From a virus, in the IMG/VR virus record IMGVR_UViG_3300023223_000163, positions 1 through 33,686 of that record: a stretch of 33,686 nucleotides of DNA, one strand, 5' to 3'. Positions 14,545-22,443 of this stretch are shown in pieces. The notes under the pieces were generated by a model. That model saw only the letters and a program-made list of their open reading frames with translations. It was not told the DNA's origin and made no database searches. The first letter of the stretch is position 1; each line of letters starts with the position of its first letter. A program made the translations under genes and the position numbers.

Positions 14545-14900
14545 TATTCAAGCCCCCACACTTTAATAATTTCATCAACTGCTTTTTCTGCATTCTGGGC
14601 ATCGGTTTTAGCATAAGCCACGCGTACCTGTGGAAGCATAGCCATTAGCATTGTTGTGCGTAGTTTGCTGGCTGATTCAGTTCCACGACCATTAAGAATG
14701 CTTACTTCTTCTTTTAGCGCAGTGATTTCTTCATCAAGCAACTTCAAGTCAATCTCTTGCTGCTCAATAATCTTTAACGAATCTTTATCTTTACTGGTTA
14801 GGCGATCGATCTCGATCTGTAGCTGGTTACCTATATCAAGTTGCACTTCTGGTTTAGTTTCTGTCGGCGCTTTATTACTTGCTGTTTTTTTAGCTGTCAT
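14544..14900 (-). CDS. Coiled-coil accessory protein
   Basis: 118 residues with a basic, disordered N-terminus (KKTASNKAPTETK), then a long heptad-like helix (about 22-70: IEIDRLTSKDKDSLKIIEQQ, LKEEVSILN) and a C-terminal helix ending WGLE. AAGGAA lies before the ATG. It precedes and overlaps the Acb2-like gene, so the two are likely co-expressed. No family is recognised. It could be a partner of the Acb2-like protein or an unrelated accessory protein. Confidence 0.7.
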   Translation of the reverse strand: MTAKKTASNKAPTETKPEVQLDIGNQLQIEIDRLTSKDKDSLKIIEQQEIDLKLLDEEITALKEEVSILNGRGTESASKLRTTMLMAMLPQVRVAYAKTDAQNAEKAVDEIIKVWGLE

Positions 14901-15035
14901 GTTGCTTTCCTTTTTACTATTAAATGTGATTAAAGTGTAAAGTAATTAGCTACCTTTGCAACCTCTTTTTACTTTACACAAATAAAATTTTACAATAGAT
15001 GCATCATTTAAACCAAATTCAAATTAGGAATAATC
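14901..15035. other. Divergent intergenic region
   Basis: Lies between the reverse-strand pair and the neck operon. On the plus strand TTTACT (14968-14973), 17 bases and TACAAT followed by AG (14991-14996) form a candidate late promoter. No clear consensus promoter was found for the reverse-strand gene. Confidence 0.4.
14968..14996 (+). promoter_or_regulatory. Probable late promoter of the neck operon
   Basis: TTTACT, 17 bases, TACAATAG, with the first ATG at 15036. The -10 matches the TAYAATRR pattern. Confidence 0.4.
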
Positions 15036-15434
15036 ATGGCTATACCGTTAACAGTTGAGGAAGTGCGCGCTGTAGTGCCAGAGTTAGCCGCAACCGATGT
15101 CGCAATACAATTGCATATCGATGTAATAAGTTGCAAGCTAGATGCGTGTTTAGAGGCTAATTATGTTGATTGTCCTGACCTAGCCAAAGCTATAAAAATT
15201 TATACTGTTGCTTATTTTGCTGATAAAGGTAATGACAATAAAGGCGCTATTACCAGCCAAAAATGGGCCGATGGTGATGCTCAACAATTCAGTGATAAAA
15301 ATGCATCTTCCTCTAGTTACTGGGATACTGCAATTCAGCTTGATAACGCTAACTGCTTGCAAAATACCTTCCGCACCAAAAAAGTATTTGCTACTACTGG
15401 CAAAACATCACGATACTATAGGGACCCTCAATAA
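15036..15434 (+). CDS. Head-tail connector / adaptor (gp6-like)
   Basis: 132 residues starting TVEEVRAVVPELAATDVAIQ, then a second helix with CKLDACLEANYVDCPDLAKAI and YTVAYFADKG, typical of four-helix head-tail adaptors that bind the portal. AGGAA lies before the ATG. It overlaps the next gene by one base (TAATG) and begins the neck-gene series. Family assignment is from pattern and order. Confidence 0.75.
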   Translation: MAIPLTVEEVRAVVPELAATDVAIQLHIDVISCKLDACLEANYVDCPDLAKAIKIYTVAYFADKGNDNKGAITSQKWADGDAQQFSDKNASSSSYWDTAIQLDNANCLQNTFRTKKVFATTGKTSRYYRDPQ

Positions 15435-15799
15435 TGGCTGTACCACGCTTTAATAAATGCACCATATGGAGCAAAGGCACAAAGGACCCATTTACAGGCT
15501 TAGAGACTGCAGGTGAAGCGCGGGTATATAAATGTGAAGTTAAGCGCGGAGGGTCAACCAAGTTTGTTGATCGCACTGGCTCAGAATTCTATCCTTCATC
15601 AACTTTTTGGGTTCGGCTTAGTGAATTAGTAACAGGCGAGCACATCGAGCCGAACGAAGGTGAAATGATTGCGCAAGGTGTTCACGATGGGATCACAGTA
15701 CCTTCCGATGTTGGCGCTGAAATCATTAAAGGTGTTCTTGTGCACAACCATGTTAAATTCAATGAAACTGAATCATACACAATCGGAACTAAATCATAA
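15434..15799 (+). CDS. Head closure / head-tail joining protein
   Basis: 121 residues with a beta-barrel pattern (ARVYKCEVKRGGSTKFVDRTG, then FWVRLSELVTGEHIEPNEGEM). Length and second position in the neck series match SPP1 gp16-like stopper proteins that seal the connector after packaging. Coupled start and stop on both sides (TAATG). Confidence 0.65.
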   Translation: MAVPRFNKCTIWSKGTKDPFTGLETAGEARVYKCEVKRGGSTKFVDRTGSEFYPSSTFWVRLSELVTGEHIEPNEGEMIAQGVHDGITVPSDVGAEIIKGVLVHNHVKFNETESYTIGTKS

Positions 15800-16218
15800 T
15801 GCCAGCCAAAAGTGGCAAGGGCGCTAAACAGCTTACACAAAAATACGCTGTGTTTGTTGGTGGTATGACGGGCCCAACTACTAAAGCGGTATTAGCTAAA
15901 GTTCTATCGGCAGGTATGACCAATGCAAAAGAGAATGCGCCCATGGAATATGGCACATTAATCAACTCAGCTTTTCGCCGAATTGAAGGTAGTCAAAAAT
16001 TAGGCTGGCGTGGGATTGCTGGGTTTACAGCGTCTTATGCTTACTACTTGCATGGTGATCAAACATACACGCCATTGTGGAAACCCGTTGCACCTGAGAA
16101 CAAAGAGGGCCCTGCCTGGAACCCGTTTGCCACACCACGATTTTTAGAGCTTGGCTTTATTGGTCCATTGGCTAAAGATGAAATACAAAGAATAATTGAA
16201 CAAGGTTACAAAATATGA
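15799..16218 (+). CDS. Neck / tail completion protein (HK97 gp10-like)
   Basis: 139 residues with a basic N-terminus. The pattern GMTNAKENAPMEYGTLINSA followed by a hydrophobic strand and YAYYLHGD resembles HK97 gp10-type proteins, in which helix-GTL(K/R)xSI and YAxxxHxG are conserved. Ends with a PRFLELGF helix. Overlaps the next gene by four bases (ATGA). Confidence 0.75.
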   Translation: MPAKSGKGAKQLTQKYAVFVGGMTGPTTKAVLAKVLSAGMTNAKENAPMEYGTLINSAFRRIEGSQKLGWRGIAGFTASYAYYLHGDQTYTPLWKPVAPENKEGPAWNPFATPRFLELGFIGPLAKDEIQRIIEQGYKI

Positions 16219-16652
16219 ACATTACACCCATTCAAACATTACAACTATATCTTGAAGGTGAAGGGCTTTTTGGTGATTGGCAAGCCCCAGATGAGACAAC
16301 GCAACCTGCGCCAGAACTGCAAACGCGGATACTTAAAGAGGCTGATATTGATAACAATAAGCGCATATTGCTTATAAAATCGATAAGTAATACCGGCACT
16401 CGCTATGTGTCAGAGCCCGTTTTTTTATTCTCCATTATGGGGAAAGTTGGAGAAAGCGAGATTTACGCAGAAACTTACGCCAACTTAATTTATGCAGCTT
16501 TGCTAGACTTTGACCATGCGGATTGTGTTATAAGCATCGACCCACTTAGCCCTGTAAACGGCGCGTACTTGATGGAAAGTGGCCGTCCAGTTTTCGATTG
16601 CGAATTTACAACTAAGGTTGACAGCGGGCATTTTGGAGCAGGCACAACCTAA
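16215..16652 (+). CDS. Tail terminator protein
   Basis: 145 residues. A central strand-helix pattern (RILLIKSISN, VSEPVFLFSIMGKV, YANLIYAALLDFDHADCVIS) and a C-terminal RPVFDCEFTTKV strand suit the tail terminator fold that caps the tail tube. It lies between the neck gene and the major tail protein, the canonical place. The call is mainly positional. Confidence 0.65.
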   Translation: MNITPIQTLQLYLEGEGLFGDWQAPDETTQPAPELQTRILKEADIDNNKRILLIKSISNTGTRYVSEPVFLFSIMGKVGESEIYAETYANLIYAALLDFDHADCVISIDPLSPVNGAYLMESGRPVFDCEFTTKVDSGHFGAGTT

Positions 16653-16656
16653 CTTT

Positions 16657-16683
16657 TTGCTATCTGCCAAAACTAGGTATAAT
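16657..16683 (+). promoter_or_regulatory. Probable promoter before the tail tube gene
   Basis: A perfect TATAAT followed by AA (16678-16683) lies 37 bases before the tail tube ATG. The best -35 is TTGCTA (16657-16662) with a short 15-base spacer, so the -35 is weak. Confidence 0.4.
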
Positions 16684-16720
16684 AAGCAATGTTAATCAAC
16701 TATTTTAAGAGGTAATATTT

Positions 16721-17215
16721 ATGGGATGCAAAAACCCAAGACTTGTCGGACGCGACTCGACGCTGCAAACGGCCATCCAGTGCACCGATGAAGACCCTGC
16801 AACGTCTACACTAAAGCCTATTGGAGCGGTGACTACTAAATCATTCTCTATTGACGGGACAGTTATCGAGGCGAACGATTCATTCAGCTCATCGGGTTTT
16901 ACGGAAAATCAACTGTCTACATCTAGCTTGTCGCTTAGTGTTTCAGGAAATTATGTTCGTGATCCAGAATCATTTCCAAATGCTACGTTTATTTCTGAAT
17001 TGCTCATTTATCGATTTAACGCAGTGCACCAAGACTTAAGCGAAAGCCCTGTGATTTTGGTTAAATATGTTCGCCCTGATGTGACGTTAACGGCTTACAT
17101 GATTATCAACTCAATCAATGTTGACGATCCCGATGCAGACTTAAGCACGTTTACGATGGAGCTATCAAACGCGACTAGCCCTACATACCCACCAACATTA
17201 ACGCTGACTGCGTAA
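16721..17215 (+). CDS. Major tail (tube) protein
   Basis: 164 residues with a beta-rich pattern: KSFSIDGTVIEANDSFSSSG, LSLSVSGNYVRDPESF, VTLTAYMIINSINVDDP and ATFTMELSN. This is the usual pattern of siphovirus tube proteins that stack as hexamers around the tape measure. Position after the tail terminator, its own promoter and strong AGAGG site fit an abundant virion protein. Confidence 0.75.
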   Translation: MGCKNPRLVGRDSTLQTAIQCTDEDPATSTLKPIGAVTTKSFSIDGTVIEANDSFSSSGFTENQLSTSSLSLSVSGNYVRDPESFPNATFISELLIYRFNAVHQDLSESPVILVKYVRPDVTLTAYMIINSINVDDPDADLSTFTMELSNATSPTYPPTLTLTA

Positions 17216-17225
17216 GGGGCACTAC

Positions 17226-17570
17226 ATGGCTGTAATTAATAAATACAAATTTTCAACCGAAGAAGTGATCACGCCTATTATTTTGGGCGCAAGTGATACG
17301 GTGCAAGTGACCTTAACGTCTAGCTCATCGTTATTCGTGCAAAACGATACTGGTGGCCCATTAACGGTTAATGTTCTTGGTGATACTGCTACAGAGTTTA
17401 ACTGTCCTGGTGTTGGGTTTATCGATTTAACAGGCGGTAAAGACTTCACTGTTGCTGATGGTGAATTGTATAAATTCCCATTAAACACCACTTATAAAGA
17501 ATGGTTGGGAGATGGCAACTTAACTATTACTGGCGGTGATTTAGCAACGGCTTATGTTCTAGAGGTTTAG
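17226..17570 (+). CDS. Small tail-region beta protein
   Basis: 114 residues, ten bases after the tube gene. Pattern: VQVTLTSSSSLFVQNDTGGPL, VNVLGDTATEFNCPGVGFIDL, ending WLGDGNLTITGGD. A beta-sandwich is likely, possibly a tail tube decoration protein. Resembles in style the 11253-11555 protein. A strong terminator follows. No named family is recognised. Confidence 0.7.
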   Translation: MAVINKYKFSTEEVITPIILGASDTVQVTLTSSSSLFVQNDTGGPLTVNVLGDTATEFNCPGVGFIDLTGGKDFTVADGELYKFPLNTTYKEWLGDGNLTITGGDLATAYVLEV

Positions 17571-17593
17571 TTTTTACTGGACTGATAGAATGG

Positions 17594-17622
17594 AAAAGCC
17601 CACTTGATTGTGGGCTTTTTTT
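17594..17622. terminator. Bidirectional terminator
   Basis: AAAAGCCCAC (17594-17603) pairs with GTGGGCTTTT (17610-17619), loop TTGATT, followed by a long T run on the plus strand and an A run on the other side. Separates the tail tube operon from the convergent island at 17621-19007. Confidence 0.8.
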
Positions 17623-17902
17623 ATAGTGAAATTATTTCCCGGCTACAGGTGTAACAATAAGCATCACCCAATTCTGATTCGTCAAACCACATTAACCACC
17701 ACACTCCTTTGTTATCTATCGACTTCCACATTTTACCTATATAAACACCACTCGGTCGGGATGATGAATAATCAGCTAATTTATCAAAATCTAACTTGCT
17801 CATTAACGCATGTGTTTCATCAATTTCAATATTATCGGGGCAAGGTTGTTTCCAGTGCTTGCCAAGTGGGTTAGTCATTTCTGGTAATTCTTCAAATTCC
17901 AT
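17621..17902 (-). CDS. Conserved small phage protein (PLGKHWKQP type)
   Basis: 93 residues. NPLGKHWKQP, then IDETHALMSKLDFDKLADYS, SGVYIGKMWKS and WWLMWFDESE recall a recurrent family of small accessory proteins in proteobacterial phages with no assigned function. A C-terminal CYTC pair could bind metal. It is the last gene of the reverse-strand island and ends inside the terminator. Confidence 0.75.
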   Translation of the reverse strand: MEFEELPEMTNPLGKHWKQPCPDNIEIDETHALMSKLDFDKLADYSSSRPSGVYIGKMWKSIDNKGVWWLMWFDESELGDAYCYTCSREIISL

Positions 17903-17917
17903 TGTATTTCCTATTAA

Positions 17918-18160
17918 TTAAAGTTCACTATGATGCTGTTTTACTTCCACAGGCTTATTGGTTGAATCATTAAGCCCTCTGTAATTCTCTTTAAACCCAT
18001 CAACAGCCGATAACATTTCTTTTTGCTCTGGCTTATAGCTAAAGCGTTTTTGATATGTTAAATCGTTAACATCCGCAGTCACTAGGTAATGTGCTTTATG
18101 CTCACCTGCTTCTCTGTGAAACGATAGTTTAGGCTTTGATACTGTTTTTATTTTGCTCAT
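17918..18160 (-). CDS. Small basic accessory protein
   Basis: 80 residues, starting MSKIKTVSKPK, with beta strands (HYLVTADVNDLTYQKRFSY) and a helical C-terminus. AGGTAAAAC precedes the ATG. It overlaps the previous island gene by four bases (ATGA). No family is recognised. Confidence 0.7.
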   Translation of the reverse strand: MSKIKTVSKPKLSFHREAGEHKAHYLVTADVNDLTYQKRFSYKPEQKEMLSAVDGFKENYRGLNDSTNKPVEVKQHHSEL

Positions 18161-18483
18161 GTTTTACCTTCTGATTCTAATATGCACTCAATAACTGCGC
18201 GCCCAAAAGCAATATAATCATCAAAGTCATCATACGTAACTGTCGCAATTGGTGGTTTATCAGTGTAATCGCTATCAATATAAACAAAACTTCCGTAAGT
18301 ATTTACTCCTACGTTATATTTAAGCATTGCCTCTATGATTTCACGGCCGCAAGCAATAGGATTATATTCATAGTCATCACTTCCGTAAGGTGTACCACTT
18401 GACCATTCGCCTATATTGTTAGAGTAAGTTAGTGTTACACCTTCCAATTCAGCAAAGGCTTTGATTAAATCTAAATCATCCAT
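18157..18483 (-). CDS. Accessory protein resembling DUF2591 / phage ABA-sandwich proteins
   Basis: 108 residues from ATG 18483. The open frame continues upstream, but GAGG nine bases before 18483 decides the start. The N-terminal helix LIKAFAELEGVTL, the YNPIACGREIIEAMLKYNVGV block, a strand pair, and a C-terminal helix (FGRAVIECILES) match the pattern of the small phage proteins called DUF2591 or ABA-sandwich. Function of that group is not known to me. The start overlaps the end of the KTSC gene. Confidence 0.65.
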   Translation of the reverse strand: MDDLDLIKAFAELEGVTLTYSNNIGEWSSGTPYGSDDYEYNPIACGREIIEAMLKYNVGVNTYGSFVYIDSDYTDKPPIATVTYDDFDDYIAFGRAVIECILESEGKT

Positions 18484-18700
18484 TGTCTTTAACCTCACGC
18501 GCTTTATGATTATTTCGGATATTACGCGCAAAGAAACTGCCAACAGAATCGGAAATAATAAGGTCTCTGTAAGTTTCTTTTCTCACATCTTCATAAGAAA
18601 ACGTTTTGCCGCCTTTGAATTGAACATATAAAGCGCCATCTTTATGGGCGACTGCTTTGATATTGCTTGATGTTACGGGGATCATTTTGATTTTACTCAT
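18476..18700 (-). CDS. KTSC-domain protein
   Basis: 74 residues from ATG 18700, chosen over an upstream in-frame start because GAGGAA precedes it. The protein is essentially a KTSC domain: SSNIKAVAHKDGALYVQFKG, then KTFSYEDVRKETYRDLI, SDSVGSFFARNIR. KTSC domains occur at the C-terminus of some lysyl-tRNA synthetases and as stand-alone phage proteins, probably binding nucleic acid. The stand-alone role is unknown. It overlaps genes on both sides. Confidence 0.85.
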   Translation of the reverse strand: MSKIKMIPVTSSNIKAVAHKDGALYVQFKGGKTFSYEDVRKETYRDLIISDSVGSFFARNIRNNHKAREVKDNG

Positions 18701-19007
18701 CGTCTTGTTCCTCTTCTTTAATTTTATTACTAACACGGCGAAGGTAACCAGAACTGACAACCATCATTACCGATCCGCTATCGTTAAAGGCGAATACAAT
18801 TCCGCTTCTAGCTGATACCGTGAAACAACCATAGCCATTGGATCTGGTGATAGTGTAATCAACTTTGTCACCGATGCTTATAGCGTTATTTCCAGTTACG
18901 GTGATTCTTTCTTTGTGCTGTTCACACCATTCAAGCCATTTTGCTTGGGTCTTTTTCATGCGCTGACCATTAGCTAATTCGAGTCTTAATTTATTTGCTG
19001 ATTTCAC
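18693..19007 (-). CDS. First gene of the reverse-strand island, unknown function
   Basis: 104 residues if GTG 19007 is used. An internal ATG (MKKTQAKW, position 18959) is an alternative. A basic helical N-terminus with KWLEWCEQHKERI is followed by a beta domain (DYTITRSNGYGCFTVSARSGIVFAF, MMVVSSGYLRR) and an acidic tail (KEEEQDDE). The fold may be a small barrel. It leads an operon of five overlapping genes driven by the promoter at 19041-19069. Confidence 0.65.
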   Translation of the reverse strand: MKSANKLRLELANGQRMKKTQAKWLEWCEQHKERITVTGNNAISIGDKVDYTITRSNGYGCFTVSARSGIVFAFNDSGSVMMVVSSGYLRRVSNKIKEEEQDDE

Positions 19008-19040
19008 TATATAGTTCCCATTTAGTTAAGTTAAAAACCA

Positions 19041-19069
19041 ACAATAATACTAACAACTTAACATGTCAA
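19041..19069 (-). promoter_or_regulatory. Promoter of the reverse-strand accessory island
   Basis: On the minus strand a perfect TTGACA (19064-19069), 17-base spacer and TATTGT (19041-19046). It has the same two boxes and spacing as the methyltransferase promoter at 245. Confidence 0.6.
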
Positions 19070-19072
19070 GTT
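19055..19072. promoter_or_regulatory. 18-bp palindromic operator over the -35 box
   Basis: AACTTAACATGTCAAGTT is palindromic except for one pair, centred on CATG, and covers the -35 of the island promoter. A likely repressor-binding site. Confidence 0.5.
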
Positions 19073-19126
19073 ATTAACTAAGCAATCCCCAAGCAAGCCG
19101 CTTTTTCATTTACACTACTCAGCACG

Positions 19127-19132
19127 TATAAT
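19127..19132 (+). promoter_or_regulatory. -10 element of the tape-measure operon promoter
   Basis: Perfect TATAAT followed by GA, 31 bases before ATG 19164. The best -35 is TTTTCA (19103-19108) with an 18-base spacer. Diverges from the island promoter. Confidence 0.45.
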
Positions 19133-19163
19133 GAGCCATCCCCTTTTTTAACAATGGTGCATC

Positions 19164-19736
19164 ATGCAACAAACAGCGATAGGACACTTCCAGCTAAACA
19201 TACACGGCAATACATTTAACTTATTGCCAAGCTTACGCAATATGGCAAAGCTTGCGGATGCTAAGCGCATTTTAGTGATATATGATATGATTCATAGCCC
19301 AAAGGTGCCAGATTGGTTACGGCTCGATATAGCGCGCGATATATTGCTAGCTTGTTCTGATGATGAATCCATCGATAAGCACTTGATCAAGAGTAAAAAA
19401 CAAAAGCCACATTTAAACCAACATAAGATATCTATTAACGATCAAGTGTTGGTTGCGGCTGCTTTAATGCGCCATGGTATAGCGGGCGTAAATAGGCCAG
19501 ATTATGAGGGCAGTAAAAAAGGCAATAATAAACCCATGACAGAGTTTGATGTTAATAAGATTGTTGCAGATGCGATGATACATTTTAGCCTTAGCGAGTC
19601 GGATGCCTTGGATTTAACCATGAGCAAATTCAGTTACTTGCTAGCGTCAAAATTCCCCACTGAAGCATCAAAAGAAAACATACCTTCACTGGATGCGCAC
19701 AAAGCCGCAATGAAGAAATTAATGGAGCAGAAATAG
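19164..19736 (+). CDS. Tail assembly chaperone-like protein (DUF6246-like)
   Basis: 190 residues, all helical pattern with a Lys-rich central linker (KSKKQKPHLNQHK). It lies immediately before the tape measure gene, the usual place of the chaperone that coats the tape measure during tail assembly, and resembles the DUF6246 group seen there. No slippery site or extended second frame is apparent, so a G/GT-type frameshift is not supported. The stop touches the tape measure ATG (TAGATG). Confidence 0.7.
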   Translation: MQQTAIGHFQLNIHGNTFNLLPSLRNMAKLADAKRILVIYDMIHSPKVPDWLRLDIARDILLACSDDESIDKHLIKSKKQKPHLNQHKISINDQVLVAAALMRHGIAGVNRPDYEGSKKGNNKPMTEFDVNKIVADAMIHFSLSESDALDLTMSKFSYLLASKFPTEASKENIPSLDAHKAAMKKLMEQK

Positions 19737-21959
19737 ATGGCTAATACAAACATTGGAGGCATTAGCTGGGTAGTGGATGCAGATACATCGCCCGCAGTTG
19801 ATTCTATATCAGACCTAAGCAAGCAGACTAAAATGGCTACAAAAAGCCTTGTAGGTTTAGACTCCAGCACCAAAAAGACAACTAAAAAGATTAGGGAGTT
19901 AGATGTAGCAACAATGGATTTTGTGGCATCTCTTAAGAAAAGCGGCAATACCATCACAAAAAACGGTGTGGTAATGGGGCGTTTTGGCACTGTAAACGCA
20001 AAGGCAACAGAGCAACTAAAGGCGCTTAATCGCGAACAAGAGAAAGCTGTGGCAACACAGAAGCGCTTAGCGTCATCATCTGGCATTTTATCAACCAGTA
20101 TGAAAAAGACCTCTGAGGGCGTTAAAAAAGGCATGGCTGGAATGTCACGCGGAGCTGGTCAAGCCGGTATCCAAGTGCAACAATTTATCGGGCAAATTCA
20201 AGGCGGTCAGGCCGTCATGCTCGCATTCTCCCAACAAGCTGCCGATATTGGTATTGTACTTGGTGCGCCTATGGTGGGTGCAATCCTTGGTATTACTGCT
20301 TCATTAGTTGGCATGCTGATCCCATCATTGATGAATAGTAAAAAGGGAATGGAGCTACTAGAAAAAGCAACAATGAATGTGCAGGCTGCTTTAACTCTTG
20401 GATCAGATGGCATTATTAGTTATACCGATGATATGAAGAAACTAAAGTCAGTTTCTGAGTCGCTAGCAAAAATAAAAGTAGCCACGCTTATTGCTGAGCA
20501 AAATATGGCTATGGCTGAGTCTGGTAAAATGTTTAAAGCTGCGCTAAAAGATGCCACAAGTTGGTCTTCTGAAGTTGGCGCTGCAATGGATATCTTCGGC
20601 AAAAAAGGCGGTCCATCAATCGGAGCGGCTGAGCTTGATGCATTACAAAGAATGCAAAAAGCGGCTGATGAGTTCGATGTAACAAAACCCGCTGAGTCTG
20701 TAGCCCTAATGGAAAAGGCACTTAAAAACGCTACTGCTGCAGGGATTAACAATACAAAAATAGGTCAAGAGCTATCAACTCAAATGGTTGGTTTAATTGC
20801 TGGTTATAAAATCGGTGAGAAAACAGTAGCCGACCTTGATAAGCGCCTCAAGGATCTTAACTTCACTGAAGACGAATCAATAAAGAAAACCAAAGGTTAT
20901 AAAGATGAAATTAATTCAATGGTTGATGCGTTGGTGGAACAAGCACAGCAACTAGGAGAAACAAACAGACAAACAGCAATTAGAGCTGCAACTATAAAAG
21001 GTGCAACTGAAGCACAAAAAGAAGCGATCAATACAGCCTTTGATGATATCGAAGCCAAAGAAGGGCAAATCGAAGCACAGAAAGAACTTGATCGCATCAT
21101 GGAGCAATCCTTTAAGAACGATCTGAAACGTGCTAATCAAGATAAGTCAGATAAAAATAAAGCAATAGGCTTTGCTGAAGGTGTAACTGCTAGCGGATTA
21201 TCACCCATTGAAAAGCTAGAAGAAGAAAACACGCAACTGCTAGCACTTAAAGCTAAATATGTTGATGACTCTGCAGTGTTCGATGAAGCATTAACAGCCA
21301 ATGCCAAAAAACAAGATGACTTGAGATCGGCTTACAGTATCGCAAATGCAAATATGATACTTTCCGCCAGCTCTGATTTATTCGGCGGTTTAGCATCACT
21401 ATTAAAATCAAGTGGCGATGATCAATCTAATGCATACAAAGCAATGTTTGCACTGTCACAAGGCTTTGCAGTTGCACAGGCGGCGCTTAACTTATCGTTA
21501 GCCATTTCTAACGCTTCAGCAATATCGCCGTGGTATGCAAGTTTACCCGCGGTTGCTAGTGTTGTTTCTGCCGGTGCTGGTTTAGCTTCATCAATAGCCG
21601 GTGCAAGTTATAGCGGCCGTGAGCATGGTGGATCGGTTGTTGGTGGCCAAACTTATGAAGTAGGTGAAAAAAATAAACCAGAAATGTTAATGATTCCTGG
21701 CAATGGTGGCAAAGTATTTTCTAATGCTGAAATGAAAAGCGCAATGGGTGGCGGCGGTGGTAATGGTGGCGGCGTAGAAGTGAACCTATTTGGCGCTCCC
21801 GCTGGCACTGAGGTACAATCAAGGGAAGACCCAATGACAAGTAAGCAAGTCATTGATATTGTTATCGGTCAGATGACAAATTCAAACAGCAAAGGCAGAC
21901 GTGGAATGCAAAGTAATTCAAACGTGCGCGGCGTACTAAACGGCGGAAGGAGATCATAA
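19737..21959 (+). CDS. Tail tape measure protein
   Basis: 740 residues, the longest helical protein in the tail block. Lys/Thr-rich N-terminal coiled coil (1-130), a hydrophobic segment around 165-200 (GAPMVGAILGITASLVGMLIP), a long charged helical middle (about 220-570, many EAQKE-type repeats) and a second hydrophobic Ala/Ser-rich region near 570-625. The end is Gly-rich (GGGGGNGGGVEVNLFGAP). It sets tail length. By the usual relation of about 0.15 nm per residue, this predicts roughly 110 nm. Helical coat and membrane-active segments would help DNA delivery. Confidence 0.88.
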   Translation: MANTNIGGISWVVDADTSPAVDSISDLSKQTKMATKSLVGLDSSTKKTTKKIRELDVATMDFVASLKKSGNTITKNGVVMGRFGTVNAKATEQLKALNREQEKAVATQKRLASSSGILSTSMKKTSEGVKKGMAGMSRGAGQAGIQVQQFIGQIQGGQAVMLAFSQQAADIGIVLGAPMVGAILGITASLVGMLIPSLMNSKKGMELLEKATMNVQAALTLGSDGIISYTDDMKKLKSVSESLAKIKVATLIAEQNMAMAESGKMFKAALKDATSWSSEVGAAMDIFGKKGGPSIGAAELDALQRMQKAADEFDVTKPAESVALMEKALKNATAAGINNTKIGQELSTQMVGLIAGYKIGEKTVADLDKRLKDLNFTEDESIKKTKGYKDEINSMVDALVEQAQQLGETNRQTAIRAATIKGATEAQKEAINTAFDDIEAKEGQIEAQKELDRIMEQSFKNDLKRANQDKSDKNKAIGFAEGVTASGLSPIEKLEEENTQLLALKAKYVDDSAVFDEALTANAKKQDDLRSAYSIANANMILSASSDLFGGLASLLKSSGDDQSNAYKAMFALSQGFAVAQAALNLSLAISNASAISPWYASLPAVASVVSAGAGLASSIAGASYSGREHGGSVVGGQTYEVGEKNKPEMLMIPGNGGKVFSNAEMKSAMGGGGGNGGGVEVNLFGAPAGTEVQSREDPMTSKQVIDIVIGQMTNSNSKGRRGMQSNSNVRGVLNGGRRS

Positions 21960-21960
21960 A

Positions 21961-22443
21961 ATGGCAGTCATTCAATGGCCAGATAAATTAAGAGGTCCGT
22001 TAGTTGCGGGCTTTAGTCGTGAGGAGGTTGTGGGCTTTCGTGAGAATGAATTAGCAAGTGGACCCGCTTTTATAGAGCCATTCAGCGAAGATACACCATC
22101 TTTTCATAATATTACTTATCTATTTAATAATGGTGATGCAAGACGTTTTCAGATATGGCTTAGAGAGCATAAGTTTAAATTTTTATCACCATTTTTTGAT
22201 GGCCCATTGATCACTGAAGATGATAGCGTTGATACTCAAGAATGCAGATATACTGCAGATGGTTACCCACAATTCACCGGGAAAACTGTAGGCGGTTTAT
22301 ATTCGTACTCAGCAAGAGTATTAACACGCTCAATAGTTAACAATGATGATGCTTACGCCGAATCAGTTTCTACCTTGTGGTACGTTTTCTGTACCGATAC
22401 AAACAATGGTGCAAGCCTTCTTGATCAAGGGATGAATGGGTAA
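21961..22443 (+). CDS. Distal tail protein
   Basis: 160 residues directly after the tape measure. The pattern VIQWPDKLRGPLVAGFSREEV and RRFQIWLREHKFKFLSPFFD is typical of small minor tail proteins just before the DUF1833 gene. It probably forms part of the tail-tip ring. A one-base overlap with the next gene (TAATG) indicates coupling. The exact family is not certain. Confidence 0.7.
   Translation: MAVIQWPDKLRGPLVAGFSREEVVGFRENELASGPAFIEPFSEDTPSFHNITYLFNNGDARRFQIWLREHKFKFLSPFFDGPLITEDDSVDTQECRYTADGYPQFTGKTVGGLYSYSARVLTRSIVNNDDAYAESVSTLWYVFCTDTNNGASLLDQGMNG

Noticed and set aside
19164-19739. Programmed frameshift chaperone (G/GT type) before the tape measure
   Set aside because: No slippery heptamer or extended second frame was seen, and the genes abut by stop/start.
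19634-20134. 166-aa minus-strand open frame over the tape measure gene
   Set aside because: Shadow frame. The plus strand here is a continuous, well supported gene.
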